A stretch of 64,000 bases of DNA from positions 7,026,170-7,090,169 of the forward strand of contig NC_021985.1 in NCBI RefSeq assembly GCF_000444875.1, in the 5' to 3' direction. Made by a program: the position numbers and the translations under genes. Source of the DNA: Streptomyces collinus Tu 365. Lineage in GTDB: Bacteria; Actinomycetota; Actinomycetes; Streptomycetales; Streptomycetaceae. This document shows, one piece after another, positions 58,857 to 64,000 of the stretch. Within the stretch, counting starts at the first letter, position 1; each line of letters opens with the position of its first letter. The notes beneath the pieces were generated by a model that was given only the letters and a program-made list of their open reading frames with translations, searched no databases and had not been told where the DNA came from.

Positions 58857-59648
58857 TCAGCCCTGCGGGGTCTCGCTCCTGATCACCGCGAAGCGGACGC
58901 CGCAGGGGTCGGCGAGCCTGGCCATGCGGCCCACGCCCGGCACGGTCGTCGCCGGCACGCGCACCGTGCCGCCCAGCCGCTGCGCCTGCTCGACGACGGC
59001 GTCGGTGTCCTCGACCGCGAAGTACGGCAGCCAGCAGGGCCCCGCCGCCGCTTCCGTCGGGTCGTCGGCCAGCGGGACCATCCCGCCGAACATCGCGTCC
59101 TCACCGGCGCCGCTCGGGTTGACACAGGTGTACGTGCCGCCCGGGAACGGCACGCCCGAGGTCTCCAGGCCCAGGACGCGGTGGTAGAAGGCCGCGGCCG
59201 CCGCGATGTCCGCTGTGTACAGCTCGACCCAGCACAGCGCGCCCGGTTCGTCCGCCGCGTCCACGCCCCTGGTCCGCCCCGGCTGCCAGATGCCGAACCG
59301 CACGCCCGCCTGGTCGGCGAGGACCGCCATGTGCCCCTGGCCCATCACGTCGAGCGGCGGGAACAGCACCCGGCCGTGCGCCTGTTCGGCGGCCGTCGCG
59401 GTGGCCCGCGCGTCCTGGCTCTGGAAGTACACCGTCCAGGCCGGGGGTCCCTGGTCCGGGCCGGCCTGCATGCCGCCGGCGACCGTGCGGCCGTCCAGCC
59501 GGAAGAAGCCGTAGCCCCCTGCGTCCGGACCCGCCGACTCGAACCGCCAGCCGAAGAGACCGCCGTAGAAGGCGAGAGCGCCGTCGAGGTCGGGGGTGGT
59601 GACGTCGAGCCAGTTGGGCGCGCCGTCGACGAAACGGGTGGTGAGCAT
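58857..59648 (-). CDS. VOC (glyoxalase/bleomycin-resistance-like) family protein
   Basis: 263 aa, two tandem VOC half-domains (about 5-125: GAPNWLDVTTPDLDGALAFYGGLFGWRFE; about 140-260: ALCWVELYTADIAAAAAFYHRVLGL). Resembles the Streptomyces hydroxylase/glyoxalase-like group. The perfect AAGGAGG upstream supports the tandem ATGs at 59651/59648. Function unspecified. Confidence 0.87.
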   Translation of the reverse strand: MLTTRFVDGAPNWLDVTTPDLDGALAFYGGLFGWRFESAGPDAGGYGFFRLDGRTVAGGMQAGPDQGPPAWTVYFQSQDARATATAAEQAHGRVLFPPLDVMGQGHMAVLADQAGVRFGIWQPGRTRGVDAADEPGALCWVELYTADIAAAAAFYHRVLGLETSGVPFPGGTYTCVNPSGAGEDAMFGGMVPLADDPTEAAAGPCWLPYFAVEDTDAVVEQAQRLGGTVRVPATTVPGVGRMARLADPCGVRFAVIRSETPQG

Positions 59649-60066
59649 CATCGCCCTCCTTGAAAGGGGGCCCGGGAGCCGGGTCCGGTCCGCTGCACCG
59701 TCGAGTCTGGCACCGCCCACCGACAACCGCGTGGCAGGTGCCCCCGCGCGCCGCGTTCACCCGGTCATGGTCCGGGTCTCGGCCGGACCTGGTCGCGCGC
59801 CCACCCGGACCCGTCCCGGGACGCACGGCCTCGCCCTCGTGCCCCGCCCCCGGGAGGACCCGCGCCCGCGCCCCGGGCGGCGCACCCCGCACGCCGGGCC
59901 GCCATGCCCCCGTCCGCGATTTCCCGCCGGTTCCCGGTCGTTCTCCCGCGCGCCGCCGTGCTCCGCCCGGCTCGGGGGGAGCATGATCGGGTCGGCCGGG
60001 GGCTCGGGACGTGCCGTTGATCCGGCGTTGATCGAACGTTTTTCCGCGCGCGGCACGATCCTTGCC
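59649..60066. other. intergenic region upstream of the WhiB-like gene
   Basis: No gene seen in 418 bp. Near the end are two CGTTGATC octamers (60015-60022, 60026-60033) with an 11-bp period and a third CGTT at 60037, plus a T-run, probably the WhiB promoter. The remainder is GC-rich with GGTCCGGGTC/GGCCGGACC complementarity near 59769-59790. Confidence 0.5.
60015..60041 (+). promoter_or_regulatory. 11-bp-phased CGTTGATC repeats before the WhiB gene
   Basis: Two CGTTGATC copies 11 bp apart and a third CGTT another 11 bp on place the same element on one DNA face, about 26-50 nt upstream of the start codon. No clear Shine-Dalgarno sequence precedes the ATG. Confidence 0.45.
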
Positions 60067-60312
60067 ATGCAGCTCGAAACCATCACCCCGGCCGACCTCG
60101 CCTGGCAGACGCAGGCCCTGTGCGCGCAGACCGGGGCCGACTTCTTCTTTCCCGAGCCCGGCAGCTCGGTGCGCGAGGCGAAGCGCATCTGCGGCATGTG
60201 CGAGATGCGCTCGGCCTGCCTCGACTACGCGCTCGACAACGACGAACGCTTCGGCGTCTGGGGCGGCCTCTCCGAGAAGGAACGGCTCGCCCTGCGCCGC
60301 ACCTCGCCCTGA
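60067..60312 (+). CDS. WhiB-family iron-sulphur transcription factor
   Basis: 81 aa. Four conserved cysteines C19, C42, C45 and C51 (RICGMCEMRSAC) ligate a [4Fe-4S] cluster, and the family turn GVWGGLSEKER (64-74) with a basic C-terminus follows. WhiB-like proteins bind sigma factors and regulate development or stress. By recalled gene order this could be the S. coelicolor wblJ equivalent, but the name is not certain. Confidence 0.92.
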   Translation: MQLETITPADLAWQTQALCAQTGADFFFPEPGSSVREAKRICGMCEMRSACLDYALDNDERFGVWGGLSEKERLALRRTSP

Positions 60313-60354
60313 CCCGCCCCGCTCACCACCGCGGGGCCGGGCCGGCTGCCGGGG

Positions 60355-61329
60355 TCAGCGCTGGCCGCGGGCGGCCAGCCGGGCCTTGCGGGCGGCCAGC
60401 CGCTCGTCGAACTTGAGGGCCTCCGCGTCCAGGCCGCCCATGAACAGCCCCAGCTCCTCCTGCGCCTGACGGCCCTCCGGGCCCAGGCCGTCGATCTCCA
60501 TGATCTTCAGGAAGCGCAGCACGGGCTGCAGGACGTCGTCGTGGTGGATGCGCAGGTTGTAGACCTCGCCGATCGCCATCTGCGCGGCGGCCCGCTCGAA
60601 GCCGGGGATGCCGTGGCCGGGCATGCGGAAGTCGACGACGACGTCACGGACCGCCTGCATGGTCAGGTCGGGGGCGAGCTCGAAGGCGGCCTTCAGCAGG
60701 TTGCGGTAGAAGACCATGTGCAGGTTCTCGTCGGTCGCGATGCGCGCCAGCATCCGGTCGCAGACCGGGTCGCCGGACTGGTGACCGGTGTTGCGGTGCG
60801 AGATGCGGGTGGCCAGCTCCTGGAAGGCGACGTAGGCGACCGAGTGCAGCATCGAGTGCCGGTTGTCGGACTCGAAGCCCTCGCTCATGTGGGACATGCG
60901 GAACTGCTCCAGCTTGTCCGGGTCCACCGCGCGCGAGGTGAGCAGGTAGTCGCGCATCACGATGCCGTGCCGGCCCTCCTCGGCCGTCCAGCGGTGCACC
61001 CAGGTGCCCCAGGCGCCGTCGCGGCCGAACAGCGAGGCGATCTCGTGGTGGTAGCTGGGCAGGTTGTCCTCGGTCAGCAGGTTGACCACCAGGGCGATCC
61101 GGCCGATCTCCGTGACCTTGGAGTGCTCCTTCTCCCACGCCTGCCCGTCCTCGAACAGACCCGGGAAGTTGCGGCCGTCGCTCCAGGGCACGTACTCGTG
61201 CGGCATCCAGTCCTTGGCGACCTTCAGATGCCGGTTCAGCTCGGTCTCGACCACTTCCTCCAGTGCGTACAGCAGCTTCGCGTCGGTCCAGACGGACGGG
61301 CCGCCGAGGTGAGGGGAGGTGATCGTCAC
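60355..61329 (-). CDS. acyl-ACP desaturase (diiron, FA_desaturase_2 type)
   Basis: 324 aa, soluble. Diiron ligands: Glu in LLTEDNLPSYHHE (about 86-98), the TAEEGRHG motif (about 114-121) and ATDENLHMVFY (about 198-208), matching the stearoyl-ACP desaturase family. Introduces a double bond into acyl carrier protein-bound fatty acids, adjusting membrane fluidity. GTG start with GGAG upstream. Its promoter region carries three tandem 15-bp units that look like repressor sites. Confidence 0.9.
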   Translation of the reverse strand: MTITSPHLGGPSVWTDAKLLYALEEVVETELNRHLKVAKDWMPHEYVPWSDGRNFPGLFEDGQAWEKEHSKVTEIGRIALVVNLLTEDNLPSYHHEIASLFGRDGAWGTWVHRWTAEEGRHGIVMRDYLLTSRAVDPDKLEQFRMSHMSEGFESDNRHSMLHSVAYVAFQELATRISHRNTGHQSGDPVCDRMLARIATDENLHMVFYRNLLKAAFELAPDLTMQAVRDVVVDFRMPGHGIPGFERAAAQMAIGEVYNLRIHHDDVLQPVLRFLKIMEIDGLGPEGRQAQEELGLFMGGLDAEALKFDERLAARKARLAARGQR

Positions 61330-61430
61330 AGGAACTCCAGGGGGACGCCGTACGGAGGGGAGAAAAGGAGAGGAGGGAGAAAGCGGAACGAGCGAAAAGG
61401 GGGACGGTCCGGCGAGCGGTGCCGGGAAAC

Positions 61431-61475
61431 CTACGAGATCGTAGGCTACGAAGCCGTAGGTTACGAAGCCGTAGG
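61431..61475. promoter_or_regulatory. three tandem 15-bp operator-like units upstream of the desaturase
   Basis: CTACGAGATCGTAGG (61431-61445), CTACGAAGCCGTAGG (61446-61460) and TTACGAAGCCGTAGG (61461-61475) are contiguous, and each holds TACG and CGTA half-sites in dyad symmetry. With the preceding C, the first is the palindrome CCTACGA-GA-TCGTAGG. They lie 101-146 nt upstream of the desaturase start. A TetR-type binder is likely. Confidence 0.8.
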
Positions 61476-61538
61476 TTAAGGCCGTCGTAAAGATCGCTGA
61501 TCAGCGGCCCCGGTCATGACGTCCCGGCGCGCGCGGAA

Positions 61539-61568
61539 CAGCCCCGAGACGCGCAGGTCCCGGGGCTG
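61539..61568 (-). terminator. weak hairpin downstream of dimethylargininase
   Basis: CAGCCCCG and CGGGGCTG (8 bp) flank a 14-nt loop, 21 nt past the gene stop on the minus strand. Plausible but modest terminator. Confidence 0.45.
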
Positions 61569-61589
61569 CCCGGGGAGGGGAGCACCCGG

Positions 61590-62366
61590 TCAGGCGTACA
61601 GCTCCCGCATCCTTACCGAGAGGCACGTCACACACCCTTCGAGCTTCTCGAACTCGCCGATGTCCACCGTGACGACCTCCAGGCCCAGATCGGTCAGCAG
61701 CTCCGCCGTCCGCGGGGCGCTCGCCGCCATGAGTACCCGGTGGCCGCCGAGCAGCACCACGTGCGCGCCGGACTCCTCGGGCACCGACAGGAACCGGGGG
61801 AACAGCGACGGCCGGTCGACGAGCGGGATGTGCCCGACCACCGTCCCGTCCGGCAGCGCGGTGACCGCCGACTTCAGGTGCAGCACCTTGCTCACCGGTA
61901 CGGCCACCACCCGTGCGCCGAGCGGCTCGAAGGCGGCCCGCACCTGCTGCACGCCCGCCGCGTTGGTGCGCCCGCCCCGGCCGACGTAGACGGTGTCGCC
62001 GACCTTCAGCACGTCACCGCCGTCCAGAGTGCCGGGCTCCCACACCCAGTTCACCGAGCAGCCGAGCCGGGCCACCGCCTCCTCGACGCCGGCGGTCTCC
62101 GCGCGCCGGGACTCGGCGCCGGGCCGGGTGATGAGCGCCACGTTCCGGTACATCACGACGGTGTCCTCGACGAACACCGAGTCGGGGCAGTCGTCCTCCG
62201 GGTCGACCTCGATCGTCTCCCAGCCGTGCGCGCCGAGCGCCTCGACGTAGGCCTCCCACTGCTCGACGGCGAGGTCGGGGTCGACCTTCTCCCGTTCGAT
62301 GTGCGTCACCAGGCCCTCGGCGAGGCGCGGGCCGGGACGGCGGACGAGGGCCTTCTTGCTGGGCAC
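61590..62366 (-). CDS. dimethylargininase (DDAH)
   Basis: 258 aa. Hydrolyses N-omega-methylated arginines to citrulline and methylamines. Substrate and catalytic elements: EDTVVMYRNVALITRPGA, EPGTLDGGDVLKVGDTVYVGRGGRTN, catalytic His in KVLHLKSAVTAL (about 162) and nucleophile Cys248 in GCVTCLSVRM. GTG start with AAAGG upstream. Single-gene unit; physiological role in bacteria is not clear. Confidence 0.92.
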   Translation of the reverse strand: MPSKKALVRRPGPRLAEGLVTHIEREKVDPDLAVEQWEAYVEALGAHGWETIEVDPEDDCPDSVFVEDTVVMYRNVALITRPGAESRRAETAGVEEAVARLGCSVNWVWEPGTLDGGDVLKVGDTVYVGRGGRTNAAGVQQVRAAFEPLGARVVAVPVSKVLHLKSAVTALPDGTVVGHIPLVDRPSLFPRFLSVPEESGAHVVLLGGHRVLMAASAPRTAELLTDLGLEVVTVDIGEFEKLEGCVTCLSVRMRELYA

Positions 62367-62502
62367 GAGGGACCTTTCGGATCGGCGGTGCGGTCCGGCG
62401 CCGGCCGAGCGGCGCCGGACCGCCATCATGCAGCGCGCCCCGGCCGGGACAAAACCCCCGTGGTCGGGCTGTGCCCCACCCGCAACACCCCCGCCGCCGC
62501 GG

Positions 62503-64000
62503 CTAGGCCGTGTCCGCGAGCGCGTCGGGCGTGGTCTCCCTGAGTTCTCCCTCCTCCATCAGCAGCCACCGGGTGATGCCGATGGACTCCAGGAACGGCA
62601 GGTCGTGGCTGGCGACGAGCAGGGCGCCCTCGTACGACTCCAGGGCCGTGGTCAGCTGCCGGACGCTGGCCATGTCGAGGTTGTTGGTCGGTTCGTCCAG
62701 CAGGAGCAGCTGGGGTGCGGGCTCGGCGAGCATCAGGGCGGCCAAGGCCGCCCGGAAGCGCTCGCCGCCGGAGAGCGTCCCGGCCGGCTGGTCGGCCCGC
62801 GCGCCCCGGAACAGGAAGCGCGCGAGGCGCGCCCTGATCCGGTTGTTGGTCGCGCCGGGCGCGAACCGGGCCACGTTCTCGGCGACGGTCAGCTCGTCGT
62901 CGAGCACGTCCAGGCGCTGCGGCAGGAACCGCGACGGCACGTGCGTCAGCGCCTCGCCGGACACCGGTGCCAGCTCCCCGGCGACGGTCCTCAGCAGGGT
63001 CGTCTTGCCGGAGCCGTTGCGTCCGACGAGCGCGATCCGCTCCGGGCCGCGCAGGTCGAGAATGCCCTCGACGCGCGCCCCGTAGGCCATCCGCAGCTTC
63101 TCCAGCGTGAGCACCTGCCGGCCGGGCGGTACGGCCGTATACGGCAGGTCGACGCGGATCTCGTCGTCGTCCCGTACGGCGTCCGCCGCCTCGTCCAGCC
63201 GGTCCCTGGCCTCGGAGAGCCGCTCCTCGTGCATGATGCGGTGCTTGCCCGCGGACTCCTGGGCGGCGCGCTTGCGCGCCCCCATGACGATCTTGGGCTC
63301 GCGTTTCTGCTCGTACATCTTCTGCCCGTACCGCTTGCGGCGGGCCAGTTTGACGTGGGCGTCGGCGAGTTCGCGCTTCTGCTTGCGCACGTCCGCCTCG
63401 GCGACCCGCAGCGTCCGTTCGGCCGCCTCCTGTTCCACGGCGAGCGCCTCCTCGTAGGCCGAGAAGTTGCCGCCGTACCAGGTGACCTCGCCGGAGCGGA
63501 GCTCGGCGATCTGGTCCACCAGGTCCAGGAGTTCACGGTCGTGGCTGACCACGACGAGCACGCCGGACCAGGAGGCGACGGCCGCGTACAGGCGCCGGCG
63601 CGCGTACAGGTCGAGGTTGTTGGTGGGCTCGTCCAGCAGCAGGACGTCGGGCCGGCGCAGCAGCAGCGCCGCCAGGCGCAGCAGCACCGACTCGCCGCCG
63701 GAGACCTCGCCGACGGTGCGGTCCAGGCCGATGTGGGCGAGGCCGAGTTCGCCGAGGGTGACCAGGGCGCGCTCCTCGACGTCCCAGTCGTCGCCGATGG
63801 TCTCGAAGTGCTCCTCGGACGCGTCGCCCGCCTCGATGGCGTGCAGCGCGGCCCGCCGGGCGGCGATGCCGAGGGCGTCCTCGACGCGGAGCGTGGTGTC
63901 GAGGGTGACGTTCTGCGGCAGGTACCCGATCTCACCGGTCACCCTGACGGTGCCGTCGGCGGGCGTGAGTTCGCCCGCGATCAGCTTCAACAGGGTGGAT
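62503..64000 (-). CDS. ABC-F family ATPase, 5' end cut by the window
   Basis: The frame is open through the right edge (about 499 codons visible); it enters in the first Walker A (STLLKLIAGELTP), so the N-terminal 30-40 residues are missing. Domain 1 signature VSGGESVLLRLAALLLRRPDVLLLDEPTNN, a charged linker (about 200-280), domain 2 Walker A ALVGRNGSGKTTLLRTVAGEL, signature LSGGERFRAALA and Walker B LLLLDEPTNN. No membrane segments: an ABC-F translation factor, possibly ribosome-protecting, as in several Streptomyces antibiotic-resistance genes. Antibiotic specificity cannot be read. Confidence 0.92.
   Translation of the reverse strand, partial: STLLKLIAGELTPADGTVRVTGEIGYLPQNVTLDTTLRVEDALGIAARRAALHAIEAGDASEEHFETIGDDWDVEERALVTLGELGLAHIGLDRTVGEVSGGESVLLRLAALLLRRPDVLLLDEPTNNLDLYARRRLYAAVASWSGVLVVVSHDRELLDLVDQIAELRSGEVTWYGGNFSAYEEALAVEQEAAERTLRVAEADVRKQKRELADAHVKLARRKRYGQKMYEQKREPKIVMGARKRAAQESAGKHRIMHEERLSEARDRLDEAADAVRDDDEIRVDLPYTAVPPGRQVLTLEKLRMAYGARVEGILDLRGPERIALVGRNGSGKTTLLRTVAGELAPVSGEALTHVPSRFLPQRLDVLDDELTVAENVARFAPGATNNRIRARLARFLFRGARADQPAGTLSGGERFRAALAALMLAEPAPQLLLLDEPTNNLDMASVRQLTTALESYEGALLVASHDLPFLESIGITRWLLMEEGELRETTPDALADTA

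Noticed and set aside
1..64000. tRNA, rRNA, insertion sequence or prophage
   Set aside because: No cloverleaf-type sequence ending in CCA, rRNA-like stretch, transposase or integrase motif was recognised by eye; a covariance-model search (tRNAscan, Rfam) would be decisive.

Overview
This window is high-GC actinobacterial chromosome, almost certainly Streptomyces. The supporting signs are extreme third-position GC (long spurious antisense frames everywhere), many GTG starts and 1-4 nt start/stop overlaps, and secreted polysaccharidases with carbohydrate-binding modules. A WhiB protein, DUF2510 proteins and a PcaV-type pca operon point the same way. From memory, gene order follows the S. coelicolor chromosome from about SCO6657 (pentose phosphate operon) through SCO6672/6673 (phosphoesterase and PPTase), SCO6691 (phospholipase C), SCO6697-6704 (pca) and SCO6707/6709 (LigD parts), with local insertions and losses.

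Layout. (1) 1-9.2 kb: a minus-strand sugar-phosphate operon tkt-tal-zwf-opcA-pgi-gnd-histidine phosphatase, tightly overlapped, ending at a 15-bp-stem terminator and facing a divergent AraC regulator. (2) 10.5-16.8 kb: polysaccharide breakdown, with a GH16 beta-1,3-glucanase plus CBM6 behind two LacI-type operators, a DUF817 membrane protein, a GH4 6-phospho-glycosidase, and a GH18 chitinase behind a DasR-like/chi-box promoter. (3) 16.8-22.7 kb: ATP-grasp enzyme, metallophosphoesterase overlapping a Sfp-type PPTase, a small conserved-looking protein, an XRE regulator coupled to an HExxH protease with an in-frame 30-bp tandem repeat, and a stand-alone MmyB-like ligand-binding domain. (4) 22.8-31 kb: LacI regulator, ABC sugar importer without its own ATPase, GH13 alpha-glucosidase and a secreted GH87 alpha-1,3-glucanase: a coherent alpha-glucan utilisation locus. 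(5) 31-38 kb: Tat-exported phospholipase C, scramblase-like protein, EamA transporter plus PAP2 phosphatase, and a TetR gene preceded by a six-unit 16-bp repeat array. (6) 38-44 kb: anmK with an MHS-family transporter, and a large LuxR-type ATPase lacking its DNA-binding domain. (7) 44-50.4 kb: pca (protocatechuate) operon pcaIJ-(pcaF remnant)-HGBL under divergent PcaV. pcaF is collapsed to a 43-codon in-frame remnant carrying both ends of the thiolase. (8) 50.4-64 kb: YerB-like lipoprotein, zinc dehydrogenase, divergent NHEJ ligase and polymerase, HEAT-repeat protein, LacI regulator, VOC protein, WhiB-like protein, acyl-ACP desaturase behind three tandem 15-bp operator-like units, dimethylargininase, and a truncated ABC-F protein at the right edge.

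No rRNA, tRNA, CRISPR array, insertion sequence or phage gene was recognised. The main themes are carbon catabolism (beta-glucan, chitin, alpha-glucan, aromatics) feeding central metabolism, each module with its own local regulator and visible operator candidates. The most notable observations are the pcaF deletion remnant, the two tandem operator arrays (36371-36466 and 61431-61475), the repeat-bearing HExxH protease, and the HTH-less LuxR-type ATPase.
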